Shown in pieces: positions 1 through 7,810 of a DNA stretch of 64,000 bases (position 1 is its first letter; the number at the start of each line of letters is the position of its first letter). A program made the translations under genes and the position numbers. Origin of the DNA: Nocardioides gansuensis (GTDB lineage: Bacteria; Actinomycetota; Actinomycetes; Propionibacteriales; Nocardioidaceae); the NCBI RefSeq assembly GCF_003076135.1, contig NZ_QDGZ01000010.1, positions 89,275 to 153,274 on the forward strand. The letters run 5' to 3'. The notes beneath the pieces are model-generated. The model was not told where the DNA came from. It saw only the letters and a program-made list of their open reading frames with translations, and made no database searches.

Positions 1-530
1 ACCAGCCGCCAGACGTGCACCGCGATCACGGAGGCCATGGCCAGGTTGGGCCGGCCCAGCCAGTAGAGGTTGGTCTCGATGAGACCCAGCTCGCGCAGCA
101 CCCAGTCGATGGGCGAGTAGATCGAGTGCAGCAGCCACAGCCAGCTCACGCTGGACAACGCGACCGGGGTGGTCCACGGGAGCAGCACCAGGAACCGGAC
201 CACCCACTTGCCCCGGAAGTCGGCCACCAGGATGTTGGCCAGGATCTTCCCGAACAGCACGATGAAGAACATCGACACGGTGGTGAAGACCAGGGTGTTC
301 CACAGCGACTGCCAAAACACCGGGTCGTCGAAGACGCGGCGGAAGTTCTCCAGGCCGGCCCAGTCGTACGTCGGGTCGCCGGAGGTCACGTCGCTGAACG
401 CGAACGCGATGGCCAGGCCGAACGGGACCGCGACCAGCGCGATCACGTAGACCACGGTCGGGGCGAGGAACATCCAGCCGAGCACGCCGTCGCGGTCGAC
501 CAGCCGGGTCCGGTGCGCCACGTCAGCCAT
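1..530 (-). CDS. ABC transporter permease, sugar type (MalF/UgpA-like), cut by window edge
   Basis: N-terminal 176 residues of a binding-protein-dependent permease; the C-terminus lies beyond position 1. The protein opens with a hydrophilic leader, then a hydrophobic segment (LGWMFLAPTVVYVIALVAVP), a periplasmic-type stretch ending FDDPVFWQSLWNTLVFTTVS, and further membrane helices including VLLPWTTPVALSSVSWLWLL. The motif N-T-L-V-F-T after W-x-S-L and the LLPWTTP segment are typical of MalF/UgpA family permeases. The ATG at 530 overlaps the stop of the upstream ATPase by 8 bp, so the two are probably translationally coupled. It completes an SBP-ATPase-permease import operon read on the minus strand; a second permease gene is expected further left. 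Substrate cannot be read from sequence. Confidence 0.88.
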   Translation of the reverse strand, partial: MADVAHRTRLVDRDGVLGWMFLAPTVVYVIALVAVPFGLAIAFAFSDVTSGDPTYDWAGLENFRRVFDDPVFWQSLWNTLVFTTVSMFFIVLFGKILANILVADFRGKWVVRFLVLLPWTTPVALSSVSWLWLLHSIYSPIDWVLRELGLIETNLYWLGRPNLAMASVIAVHVWRL

Positions 531-1569
531 GGGTCGTCGTCACCGGCATCGGGTCGGCGCGGCGCCCGGTCCCCTCGTCGAAGAACCGCAGCCTGCGCAC
601 GTCGACCGCGAAGTCGTGCACGCCCTCGGCGATCGGCTCGGTCAGCGTCGCCGGCAGCCGGGAGATCACCCGGGTGTCCTCCCCGAAGCCGGAGATCGTG
701 CCGTAGACGTGCCGGTCGCCCGAGAGGTGCTCGACGCGGTCCACCGCGAAGGGAAGCACCACCTTCTCCCCGGCCACGTCGTGTGCGGGCAGCAGGTGCT
801 CCGGCCGGAAGCCGACCAGGGTGGACGAGCGGCGGACCAGGTTCATCGGTGGCGACCCGATGAACCGGGCCACGAACGTGTCGGCCGGGTCGTCGTACAC
901 CTCGACCGGGTGTCCGACCTGGCGGACCCTTCCGCGGTCGATCACCACGATCCGGTCGCCGAGCCCCATGGCCTCGGCCTGGTCGTGGGTCACGTAGATG
1001 GTGGTGGTGCCGACCCGGCGCTGGAACCGCTTGAGCTCGTCACGGGCGCTGGCCCGGAGCTTCGCGTCGAGGTTCGACAACGGCTCGTCGAGCAGGAACA
1101 CCTGCGGATCGCGCACCATCGCCCTGGCCAGTGCTACGCGCTGCCGCTCTCCCCCGGAGAGCTGGCGGGGCCTGCGGTCCAGCAGCTCGCCCAGGCCGAG
1201 CAGGTCCGCCGCCCACCGAGCCTGCTTCTCCCGGGCCGTCCGGTCCAGGCCCTCGGCCTTCAGCGGGAAGACGATGTTGCCGAGCACCGTCTTGTGCGGG
1301 TAGAGCGCGTAGCTCTGGAACACCATCGCCACCCGCCGCGCGCGGGGTGGCAGCCCGTTGACGATCGACCCGCCGATGACCACCTCGCCCTCGGTGGGCT
1401 GCTCGAGGCCGGCAATCGTGCGCAGCAGGGTCGTCTTCCCACAGCCGGACGGCCCGAGCAGCACGAGGTACTCCCCCTCCGCCGTGGCCAGGTCGATGCC
1501 GTCGAGGGCGTGCACATGGCCGCCGTCGTACTTCTTACGCAGGCCCCTGACCTCGACGGCGACCGCCAC
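523..1569 (-). CDS. ABC transporter ATP-binding protein, MalK/UgpC type
   Basis: 348-residue ATPase powering the neighbouring importer. Walker A GPSGCGKTT is at residues 39-47, the Q-loop glutamine near 85, signature LSGGE at 137-141, Walker B VFLLDEP at 157-163 and the H-loop histidine near 195. After about residue 240 it has the C-terminal extension of the MalK/UgpC subfamily (IGSPPMNLVRR and following), a TOBE-like regulatory domain. This subfamily imports sugars, polyols or glycerol phosphate; length is normal. The gene starts 10 bp after the substrate-binding protein gene and overlaps the permease by 8 bp. Having the ATPase between SBP and permease is less common than a distant or last ATPase gene. 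Function as an importer ATPase is secure; the substrate is not. Confidence 0.93.
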   Translation of the reverse strand: MAVAVEVRGLRKKYDGGHVHALDGIDLATAEGEYLVLLGPSGCGKTTLLRTIAGLEQPTEGEVVIGGSIVNGLPPRARRVAMVFQSYALYPHKTVLGNIVFPLKAEGLDRTAREKQARWAADLLGLGELLDRRPRQLSGGERQRVALARAMVRDPQVFLLDEPLSNLDAKLRASARDELKRFQRRVGTTTIYVTHDQAEAMGLGDRIVVIDRGRVRQVGHPVEVYDDPADTFVARFIGSPPMNLVRRSSTLVGFRPEHLLPAHDVAGEKVVLPFAVDRVEHLSGDRHVYGTISGFGEDTRVISRLPATLTEPIAEGVHDFAVDVRRLRFFDEGTGRRADPMPVTTTHG

Positions 1570-1579
1570 CCGGATCTCC

Positions 1580-2992
1580 TCAGCCGCCGATGAGCCCGCG
1601 CCGGCGCCAGTTGCTGAAGATCCTCTCGCACTCGGCGTGCGCCCGCTGGACGGACTGCTCGGGGCTCATGTTCCCGCGCACCGCCCGGGCGAACATGTTG
1701 GGGATCACGTAGGTGCCGAGGATCTCGCCGATGGCCGGGCTGGAGGGTCCCGGGTGGCCGATGCTCGCGCTCCACTCTGCGGCGGTGTTCACGTCTCCGA
1801 GGAAGGCCAGCTTGTCCGACGGGTTGGACCCGAACGGGTCATCGGTCAGCCAGTCGCCGAGGTCGGGGGCGAGCGACGGCCAGGACGGGAAGTCGTAGAG
1901 CTGCGACTCGTACGTCGCGAGCGCGAAGTTGTCGGAGAGGTGCAGCAGGAAGGCCTTGGCCGCGTCGGGGTTCTGGGCACCCTTCGGGACGATGTAGTTG
2001 TACATGACGTGCTGGGCGGCGAGTGCCGTCGAGGGTCCCTCGAGCGCGGGCACGAAGAACGTGTCGTCGGCGACCTCCGGGTTCACCTCCTGCAACGACC
2101 GGTAGGCGGAGATCGAGTTGAGGATGTAGCTGAGCTTGCCGGCGATCAGGCCCTCGTTGTTGCTCGCGGCGTTCCAGGCGAACACCTCGTCGGTCATCGC
2201 GTCCCGATAGAGGGAACCCATGAACTCGACCGCCGCTATCGTCTCCGGCGAGTTGAGCACCACCTGCTCGTTCTCGTTCTGGATCGACGCCCCGTAGGAC
2301 CACAGCAGCGCGTGGCCGGCCATGTTGGAGTCGATCTCCTGGGACATGCCCAGGCCCAGCTGCACGTCCTGCGACTTCATGATCTCGGCGCCGCCAGTGA
2401 GCAGCTCCTCCCACGTCGTCGGGCCGTCCGGCAGCCCGACCGGCTCCCACAGGCTGCGTCGGAAGTTGCCCGGGTCGGGCACCCAGCCGGGCGAGAACGC
2501 GTAGTACTTGTCGGTGTGCGGGTTGTAGCTGGAGTCCCTGCAGATGCCCAGCTGCTCGCCGTACCGCTGGCTCGCCTCCTCGTTGATGTCCCGGAGATCG
2601 AGCACGCTGGGCTCGAACTGCGACAGGGTGGCGATGTACTGCATCAGGTCGTGCCCCTGGCCGGCCTGCAGCTCGGAGGCGATCTGCGTCGGGACGTTGG
2701 CGACGTCGACGTGGTCGACGCGGACGTCGACGCCGACCTCCTTGCCCCAGTCGGTGGCGAACGCGTCGAACCACTCGTCGTGGCTGGCCACGAAGTGGCT
2801 CCACAGCAGGATGCTCAGCGTGCCCGAGAGCTTGCTCGCCGGTTCGTTGAAGGTCGGGCTCGGCTCACCCCCGGCGCCCTGTTCGGTCGGGCTCTCGGGT
2901 TCACTGGCACATGAGGCAACGGCGGCGCCGAGGCCGGAAAGTGCCGCGATGCGCAGGACCTCTCGCCGGGTCCACGAGTTCGTCGGTGCCAT
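1580..2992 (-). CDS. Extracellular solute-binding lipoprotein (family 1)
   Basis: 470-residue substrate-binding protein of the importer. The N-terminus TRREVLRIAALSGLGAAVAS ends in a lipobox cysteine at residue 28, and the paired arginines at 9-10 suggest Tat export followed by lipidation. The mature chain begins with a Ser/Pro/Glu-rich linker, then a bilobal fold with motifs usual for family 1 binding proteins (LSILLWSHFVASHDEWF, later AKAFLLHLSDNF near the C-terminus). It is first in the operon, so it carries the promoter and is probably the most abundant product. About 90 bp separate it from the Nudix gene, which points the same way. The ligand (sugar, polyol or polyamine-like) is unresolved. 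Confidence 0.9.
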   Translation of the reverse strand: MAPTNSWTRREVLRIAALSGLGAAVASCASEPESPTEQGAGGEPSPTFNEPASKLSGTLSILLWSHFVASHDEWFDAFATDWGKEVGVDVRVDHVDVANVPTQIASELQAGQGHDLMQYIATLSQFEPSVLDLRDINEEASQRYGEQLGICRDSSYNPHTDKYYAFSPGWVPDPGNFRRSLWEPVGLPDGPTTWEELLTGGAEIMKSQDVQLGLGMSQEIDSNMAGHALLWSYGASIQNENEQVVLNSPETIAAVEFMGSLYRDAMTDEVFAWNAASNNEGLIAGKLSYILNSISAYRSLQEVNPEVADDTFFVPALEGPSTALAAQHVMYNYIVPKGAQNPDAAKAFLLHLSDNFALATYESQLYDFPSWPSLAPDLGDWLTDDPFGSNPSDKLAFLGDVNTAAEWSASIGHPGPSSPAIGEILGTYVIPNMFARAVRGNMSPEQSVQRAHAECERIFSNWRRRGLIGG

Positions 2993-3079
2993 GTCCGCTC
3001 CTGGAGTCGTCCACCCTCGACGGTACGCCTTGCTCCGGTACCCCGAAAGGCCGGCGACATGACGTGCCCGAGCGACTCC

Positions 3080-3550
3080 TCAGCGGTGGAAGCGGGCCTC
3101 GCGCTCGTCGGCGAGACCGGCCTCGACACGCGCCCGCATGTGGGCCGACAGCGGCGGCAGCGCGTCGATCGGCCACCACCGGGCGTCGGTCGACTCGTCG
3201 TCGGCTGGATAGGGCTCGCCGCTCACCCAGGAGCAGGCGAAGGTGAGGTCGAGGTACGCCGCGCGGTCGCCGTTGTCGTAGACCACCTCGGGCAGCACGG
3301 ACGCCGACGCCAGCCGGTCGACGCGGATCACGACCCCGGCCTCCTCGAGCGCCTCGCGTGCCGCCGCGACGGCCGGCTCCTCCTCCGGGTCGACGATGCC
3401 GGTGATCGGCGTCCAGTGACCGTTGTCGCTGCGCCTGACCATGAGCAGCTCGTCGCCTCGGCGTACGACCGCCGTGACTCCGGGCAGCCAGAGCGGGTCG
3501 GTGCCGACCTTGCGGCGCATGTCGAGCACGAAGTCGGGGATCGGGCTCAC
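3080..3550 (-). CDS. Nudix hydrolase
   Basis: 156-residue Nudix pyrophosphohydrolase. The Nudix box is intact at residues 51-73: G51, E57, R65, E66, E69, E70 and G72 match Gx5Ex7REUxEExGU, supplying the Mg2+ ligands. A hydrophobic strand LWLPGVTAVV precedes it and WWPIDALPPL lies near the end, as in MutT/ADP-ribose-type members. I chose the GTG at 3550 because it overlaps the stop of the DUF2017 gene by 4 bp (GTGA); a start 45 bp further upstream is possible but would lie deep inside that gene. It is therefore the third gene of a clpS-DUF2017-Nudix operon. The substrate nucleotide is unknown. Confidence 0.88.
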   Translation of the reverse strand: MSPIPDFVLDMRRKVGTDPLWLPGVTAVVRRGDELLMVRRSDNGHWTPITGIVDPEEEPAVAAAREALEEAGVVIRVDRLASASVLPEVVYDNGDRAAYLDLTFACSWVSGEPYPADDESTDARWWPIDALPPLSAHMRARVEAGLADEREARFHR

Positions 3551-4131
3551 GCCGTCAACGCCTCGACGAGCGACTCCTGCAGCCAGCCGATCCACTCGTA
3601 GATGTCGTGGGCCTGGGCGCGCGGGTCGTCGTCGGGCAGGGAGTGCCAGTAGGCCTCGTCACCCTCCTCGACGCCCAGGCGCGAGGCCAGCGCGAGGCGG
3701 ATGTCGGTGAACGAGCGCATCCAGGTCTCGGCCTCGGCCTCCTCGAGCTCGACGTCGATCATCAGCCCGTCCTCGGTGAGCTCCGGCGGCAGGCCGGCCT
3801 CCTCGAGGCTGTCGATGATGGAGACGGCGGCCGCGGCCTTGCCGTCGCGCAGCGTGCCCTCGGTGTAGCGGCGGAACTCCGCCGACGCCTCCTCGTCGTC
3901 GGTGTAGGCCGACGGGAAGAGCCGCTGGAGGACGGGGTCCTCGGGCTCGGTCGTGGGACCGGAGAAGTCCATCATCGCCTCGAAGGGGTCGCGGCTGTCG
4001 TCGGGCACCGCGCGCTCGTTGCGCAGCAGCTCGACGATCTGCGAGGCCAGCGAGCGGATCAGGTCGGCCTCGAACCCCGTGAAGGTGGCGATGATGCGGC
4101 GGCTGCGGCGGTGGCGGGCGAACCCGCTCAT
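3547..4131 (-). CDS. DUF2017 family protein
   Basis: 194-residue actinobacterial protein of the DUF2017 family, which is regularly encoded beside clpS. It starts with a basic segment (FARHRRSRRIIATFTGFEADLIRSLASQ), is acidic through the middle (residues 45-150) and ends in EWIGWLQESLVEAL. No catalytic motif is visible and no signal peptide or membrane segment, so it is probably cytosolic. The ATG overlaps the clpS stop by 4 bp and its own stop overlaps the Nudix start by 4 bp, so all three should be co-translated. A role linked to ClpS-dependent proteolysis is suggested only by the conserved neighbourhood. Confidence 0.88.
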   Translation of the reverse strand: MSGFARHRRSRRIIATFTGFEADLIRSLASQIVELLRNERAVPDDSRDPFEAMMDFSGPTTEPEDPVLQRLFPSAYTDDEEASAEFRRYTEGTLRDGKAAAAVSIIDSLEEAGLPPELTEDGLMIDVELEEAEAETWMRSFTDIRLALASRLGVEEGDEAYWHSLPDDDPRAQAHDIYEWIGWLQESLVEALTA

Positions 4132-4424
4132 GAAGCCCGCTCCATCGTCGCCCAGAGGCCGTATTCGTGCATGGCCTGCACGTCGCGCTCCATCTCCTCG
4201 CGGGTGCCGGTCGACACGACCGACTTGCCGTCGTGGTGCACCTCCAGCATCAGCTTCTCCGCCTTCGCCTTGTCATAGCCGAAGTACTTCTGGAAGACAT
4301 AGGTCACGTAGCTCATCAGGTTGACGGGGTCGTTCCAGACGATCGTCACCCACGGCTTCGCGAGGAAGGTGATGTCGTCGGGCGTGAGCGTCGGGTCGAC
4401 CTCGACGGGGCTGGCGGCGGTCAC
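4128..4424 (-). CDS. clpS: ATP-dependent Clp protease adaptor ClpS
   Basis: 98-residue N-degron adaptor that hands N-end-rule substrates to the Clp protease. After a short variable tail, WVTIVWNDPVNLMSYVTYVF is the diagnostic substrate-binding region with the conserved N-D-x-x-N-x-M pattern, followed by the helix KAEKLMLEVHHDGKSVV and the C-terminal REEMERDVQAMHEYGLWATM. Length is normal for actinobacterial ClpS. The start is the GTG at 4424; only 17 bp separate it from the divergent pncB start, and no Shine-Dalgarno is visible, so a leaderless transcript is likely. First gene of the clpS-DUF2017-Nudix operon. Confidence 0.95.
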   Translation of the reverse strand: MTAASPVEVDPTLTPDDITFLAKPWVTIVWNDPVNLMSYVTYVFQKYFGYDKAKAEKLMLEVHHDGKSVVSTGTREEMERDVQAMHEYGLWATMERAS

Positions 4425-4441
4425 CGGACCATCGTGGCACA

Positions 4442-5737
4442 GTGACCTCCGTGACCCGCTCTACGGCGCTCCTCACCGACCACTACGAGCTGACCATGGT
4501 GCAGGCCGCACGCGGCTCCGGCACGGCCGACCGCCGGTCCGTCTTCGAGCTCTTCCCGCGCCGCCTCCCCGAGGGGCGTCGGTACGGCGTGGTGGCCGGC
4601 GTCGGCAGGGCGCTCGACGCGATCGAGGCGTTCCGCTTCGACGACGCCGCCCTGGGGGTGCTGGAGGACGTGGTGGACGCCGGCACGCTCGAGTGGCTCG
4701 CGTCGTACCGCTTCTCCGGCGACGTCTGGGGCTATCCCGAGGGCGAGGCCTACTTCCCCTACTCCCCGCTGCTCGTCGTCGAGGGCACCTTCGCGGAGGC
4801 CGTCGTGCTCGAGACGGTGCTGCTGTCGATCTACAACCACGACTCCGCCATCGCGTCGGCGGCGTCCCGGATGACCCTGGCAGCCGGCGACCGACCCTGC
4901 ATCGAGATGGGGTCGCGGCGCACCCACGAGGAGGCGGCGGTGGCGGCCGCGCGCGCGGCGTACGTCGCGGGCTTCACGCGGACGTCCAACCTGGCCGCGC
5001 AGCTGCGGTACGGCGTGCCGACAACCGGCACGGCGGCCCACTCCTTCACGCTGCTGCACGACTCGGAGGCCGACGCGTTCCGCGCCCAGGTCGAGTCGCT
5101 CGGCGTCGGCACCACGCTGCTCGTCGACACCTACGACGTCGCCGAGGCCGTGCGGCTCGGCATCGAGGTGGCCGGCCCGTCCCTCGGCGCGGTGCGGCTG
5201 GACTCCGGCGACCTCGGCGTCGTCGCCGAGGAGGTGCGCGCGCAACTTGACGCGCTCGGCGCGACCGGGACGCGGATCCTGGTGACCAGCGACCTCGACG
5301 AGCATTCGATCGCCGCGCTCGCGGTCGCCCCGGTGGACGGCTACGGCGTCGGCACCCAGCTGGTCACGGGCTCGGGCCACCCGACGTGCGGGTTTGTCTA
5401 CAAGCTCGTCGCCCGCGAGGGTGACGACGGCACGATGGTGTCGGTGGCGAAGAAGTCGCAGGACAAGATCTCGATCGGCGGCCGGAAGTATGCGCTGCGC
5501 CGCCGCTCGACGTCCGGCGTGGCCGAGGCCGAGGTGGTCGGCATCGGCGCTCCCCCGGCCGACGACGGCGACGGCGACCGCCCCCTGCTCGTGCCGCTGG
5601 TGAGCCGCGGCGAGGTCGTGGGTCGCGAGCCGCTCGACACCGCGCGCGAGCGGCATGCGCTCTCCCGCGCCGAGCTCCCCCGCACGATCCAGATGATGTC
5701 GCACGGCGAGCCGGTGATCCCGACGGAGCACGTGTAG
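4442..5737 (+). CDS. pncB: Nicotinate phosphoribosyltransferase
   Basis: 431-residue enzyme of NAD salvage, converting nicotinate, PRPP and ATP to nicotinate mononucleotide. The N-terminal LLTDHYELTMVQAA motif, FELFPRRLP, the central LRYGVPTTGTAAHSF (around residue 190), VRLDSGDL and YGVGTQLVTG are all characteristic of PncB. The C-terminus ends in short degenerate sequence with the usual SHGEPVIP element. The first in-frame GTG (4442) is used; it sits 17 bp from the divergent clpS start. pncA lies just downstream, so nicotinamide deamidation and nicotinate phosphoribosylation are encoded side by side. No obvious frameshift or missing residue. Confidence 0.95.
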   Translation: MTSVTRSTALLTDHYELTMVQAARGSGTADRRSVFELFPRRLPEGRRYGVVAGVGRALDAIEAFRFDDAALGVLEDVVDAGTLEWLASYRFSGDVWGYPEGEAYFPYSPLLVVEGTFAEAVVLETVLLSIYNHDSAIASAASRMTLAAGDRPCIEMGSRRTHEEAAVAAARAAYVAGFTRTSNLAAQLRYGVPTTGTAAHSFTLLHDSEADAFRAQVESLGVGTTLLVDTYDVAEAVRLGIEVAGPSLGAVRLDSGDLGVVAEEVRAQLDALGATGTRILVTSDLDEHSIAALAVAPVDGYGVGTQLVTGSGHPTCGFVYKLVAREGDDGTMVSVAKKSQDKISIGGRKYALRRRSTSGVAEAEVVGIGAPPADDGDGDRPLLVPLVSRGEVVGREPLDTARERHALSRAELPRTIQMMSHGEPVIPTEHV

Positions 5738-5742
5738 GCCGC

Positions 5743-5762
5743 GCGCCCCGCCGGGGTGGCGC
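5743..5762 (+). terminator. Possible intrinsic terminator after pncB
   Basis: A short G+C-rich hairpin begins 6 nt after the pncB stop (GCGCC arm at 5743-5747, GGCGC arm at 5758-5762, with further C:G pairs inside and one bulge). There is no T-run. It would separate pncB from the leaderless pncA promoter, but the stem is short. Confidence 0.35.
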
Positions 5763-5778
5763 ACCCGCCCACCCGCGC

Positions 5779-5784
5779 TAGCCT
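5779..5784 (+). promoter_or_regulatory. -10 box (TAGCCT) of a leaderless pncA transcript
   Basis: TAGCCT lies 7 nt before the ATG at 5792, and no Shine-Dalgarno occurs in between. This spacing puts transcription start at or next to the start codon, as in many actinobacterial leaderless genes. The same arrangement recurs at several other genes in this window. Confidence 0.55.
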
Positions 5785-5791
5785 GAGCGAC

Positions 5792-6364
5792 ATGGCGCGA
5801 GCACTGATCGTCGTCGACGTGCAGAACGACTTCTGCGAGGGCGGCTCCCTGCCCGTGAGCGGGGGCGCCCAGGTGGCGGCCGACATCGGGGCGCTGCTGC
5901 ACCGGTGGACGGCCAAGGGGCCGGACGCCCCGGCGTACGACGTCGTGGTCGCCACCAAGGACCACCACATCGACCCGGGCGGGCACTGGTCGCGCGAGCC
6001 CGACTTCGTCGACAGCTGGCCCGTCCACTGCAAGGTCGGCACCGACGGCGAGGCGTTCCACCCCAACCTCGACCCGCAGCCGTTCGACGCGATCTTCCTC
6101 AAGGGCGAGCACCAGGCGGCCTACAGCGGATTCGAGGGCCGCACGACCGACGGCACCCCGCTCGCCGACTGGCTGCGCGGGCACGGCGTCGACACCGTCG
6201 ACGTGTGCGGCATCGCGACCGACCACTGCGTGCGGGCCACTGCCCTCGATGCCGTGCGCGAGGGCTTCACCACCCAGCTGCTCAACCACCTCTGCGCCGG
6301 CGTCGCGGAGGACACCACGGCCGCGGCACTCGACGAGATGCGCACCGCGGGGGTCACCTTCTGA
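5792..6364 (+). CDS. pncA: Nicotinamidase/pyrazinamidase
   Basis: 190-residue isochorismatase-fold amidase hydrolysing nicotinamide to nicotinate, the substrate for pncB next door. The catalytic triad is visible as D9 (VVDVQNDFC), K104 (FLKGEH) and C146 (GIATDHCVRAT). The metal site is D57, H59 and H65 in KDHHIDPGGHW, with a further histidine near 79 (WPVHC). Length matches PncA. The ATG at 5792 was chosen over an upstream in-frame start because the fold starts exactly at MARALIVVDVQ and a TANNNT box sits 7 nt before it. Family knowledge: an intact PncA confers pyrazinamide activation in mycobacteria. Confidence 0.95.
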   Translation: MARALIVVDVQNDFCEGGSLPVSGGAQVAADIGALLHRWTAKGPDAPAYDVVVATKDHHIDPGGHWSREPDFVDSWPVHCKVGTDGEAFHPNLDPQPFDAIFLKGEHQAAYSGFEGRTTDGTPLADWLRGHGVDTVDVCGIATDHCVRATALDAVREGFTTQLLNHLCAGVAEDTTAAALDEMRTAGVTF

Positions 6365-6373
6365 CCGACGCGG

Positions 6374-6931
6374 TCAGGAGCACCACTTCGCGGTGATCGC
6401 CCGCAGCACGGTGAGGTTGCGGTTGGTCGCGACGCCGAGCCGCTTCTCCACCCACGCGTTGCCGAGCCGAGCGGCGTGATAGCTCTCGCGCTGCTCCAGC
6501 GCGAGGTGCACGGCGCGGCCGCGGATCCGCAGGTGCTCACCGTCGGCGGAGACGTCGTACGACACGCGCTCGGCCTCGGCGACGACGTCCGGCGTGGGCT
6601 CCTGCTTGAGCAGAGAGACGTAGTGGACGCCGATGTTGCCGAGGTCAGCGGCGAACTCGTCGGCGTCCGCGACGACCTGGCAGAGCTCGGCGGGAGTGAA
6701 CGCGATCGTCGGCACCTCGAAGCCGCGGTCCTCGACGTAGGCCTTCTCGAGCGCGGCCTCGACCTTCGCGCGCGAGCGCATCGGCGTGCTCACCAGCAGG
6801 TTGCCGGTGTTGATGTGCGTCTGCACGGAGGTGAAGCCGGCGGCCTCGGTCGCCGCGACCAGCGCGTTCTTGGGGAACTTCCGCTTCGCTCCGAGATTGA
6901 TGGCGCGCAGGAAGGCGACGTAGGTCGGCAT
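6374..6931 (-). CDS. DUF1697 domain-containing protein
   Basis: 185-residue cytosolic protein of the DUF1697 family, recognised by the opening MPTYVAFLRAINLGAKRK, the segment GFTSVQTHINTGNLLVST and the late LGVATNRNLTVLRAITAK. The family is widespread in Actinobacteria and other bacteria but has no established biochemical role. It is a single-gene unit facing pncA (9 bp between stops) and divergent from the amino-acid importer, with 32 bp between start codons. No membrane or export signals. Confidence 0.9.
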   Translation of the reverse strand: MPTYVAFLRAINLGAKRKFPKNALVAATEAAGFTSVQTHINTGNLLVSTPMRSRAKVEAALEKAYVEDRGFEVPTIAFTPAELCQVVADADEFAADLGNIGVHYVSLLKQEPTPDVVAEAERVSYDVSADGEHLRIRGRAVHLALEQRESYHAARLGNAWVEKRLGVATNRNLTVLRAITAKWCS

Positions 6932-6949
6932 GGCAGAAGTATGGGGGTC

Positions 6950-6955
6950 TAGTGT
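6950..6955 (+). promoter_or_regulatory. -10 box (TAGTGT) before the amino-acid binding protein gene
   Basis: TAGTGT ends 8 nt before the chosen ATG at 6964, consistent with a leaderless or near-leaderless transcript. It helps decide the start, since an alternative in-frame start at 6952 would fall inside the box. Confidence 0.5.
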
Positions 6956-6963
6956 GGTTCGGC

Positions 6964-7770
6964 ATGAAGCTCGGAAAGCTCACGACAGTCGCCGCCATCG
7001 CCACGCTCGGCACCGCCCTGTCGGCCTGCGCCGCCGACACCGAGACCACGACCACCGAGTCGGGGGTCAACCTCGTGCAGGAGGGCACGCTGACCGTCTG
7101 CACACACCTGCCGTACAAGCCCTTCCAGTTCACCCAGGGTGACGAGATCGTCGGCTTCGACGTCGACATCGCCAACCTGGCCGCCGAGACCATCGAGGAC
7201 GGGGTCGAGCTCCGGGTCGTCGACGTGCCGTGGGAGACCATCACCACGGGCGAGGCGCTCAACACCGGCAAGTGCGACCTGGCGCAGGGCGGCATGACGA
7301 TCACCGACGAGCGCGCCGCCGTCATGGACTTCACCGACCCCTACTTCGAGGCCACCCAGGCGCTGCTGACCAAGACCGGCTCCGGCTACGCCGACCTCGA
7401 GAGCCTGGCCGGCAAGAAGATCGGCGTTCAGGAGGGCACCACCGGGGAGATCTACGTCAACGAGAACGCGCCCGAGGACGCCAAGATCGTCTCCTTCGAG
7501 GACCTCGCCCTGCTCCAGGCCGCCGTCAAGACCGGCCAGGTCGAAGCGGGCGTCAACGACAACGGCGTCCTCTATGACTACGCCAAGGAGAACCCCGACA
7601 CCGAGGTGACGGCGGAGTTCGACACCGGCGAGCAGTACGGCATGTCGGTCAAGAAGGACGGCAACGACGAGCTGCTGAACGTGTTCAACGAGGCTCTCGA
7701 GAAGGCCGAGTCGGACGGCACCTACGAGGAGATCTACAAGAAGTGGTTCGGCGAGACCCCGAGCATGTGA
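6964..7770 (+). CDS. Amino-acid ABC transporter substrate-binding lipoprotein
   Basis: 268-residue polar amino-acid binding protein of family 3. The leader MKLGKLTTVAAIATLGTALS ends in a lipobox (LSAC), so the protein is anchored outside the membrane. Family motifs include GTLTVCTHLPYKPFQF, IVGFDVDIANLAAE, CDLAQGGMTITDERAAVMDFTDPYFE and the C-terminal GTYEEIYKKWFG. It is first of a three-gene importer operon followed by permease and ATPase. The start at 6964 gives a normal short n-region and lies 8 nt after a TAGTGT box. Ligand likely a polar or basic amino acid by family; the adjacent lysine/arginine-export regulator makes a basic amino acid worth testing. Confidence 0.92.
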   Translation: MKLGKLTTVAAIATLGTALSACAADTETTTTESGVNLVQEGTLTVCTHLPYKPFQFTQGDEIVGFDVDIANLAAETIEDGVELRVVDVPWETITTGEALNTGKCDLAQGGMTITDERAAVMDFTDPYFEATQALLTKTGSGYADLESLAGKKIGVQEGTTGEIYVNENAPEDAKIVSFEDLALLQAAVKTGQVEAGVNDNGVLYDYAKENPDTEVTAEFDTGEQYGMSVKKDGNDELLNVFNEALEKAESDGTYEEIYKKWFGETPSM

Positions 7771-7810
7771 CGCCCTGCCGCCCTGACGAGACCTGACCTC
7801 GAGGAGCCTC

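Noticed and set aside
4421..6289. A 600-codon open frame on the minus strand opposite pncB and pncA
   Set aside because: Antisense to two certain genes, composition is dominated by R/A/H/G/V as expected from G+C bias, and no domain is recognisable.
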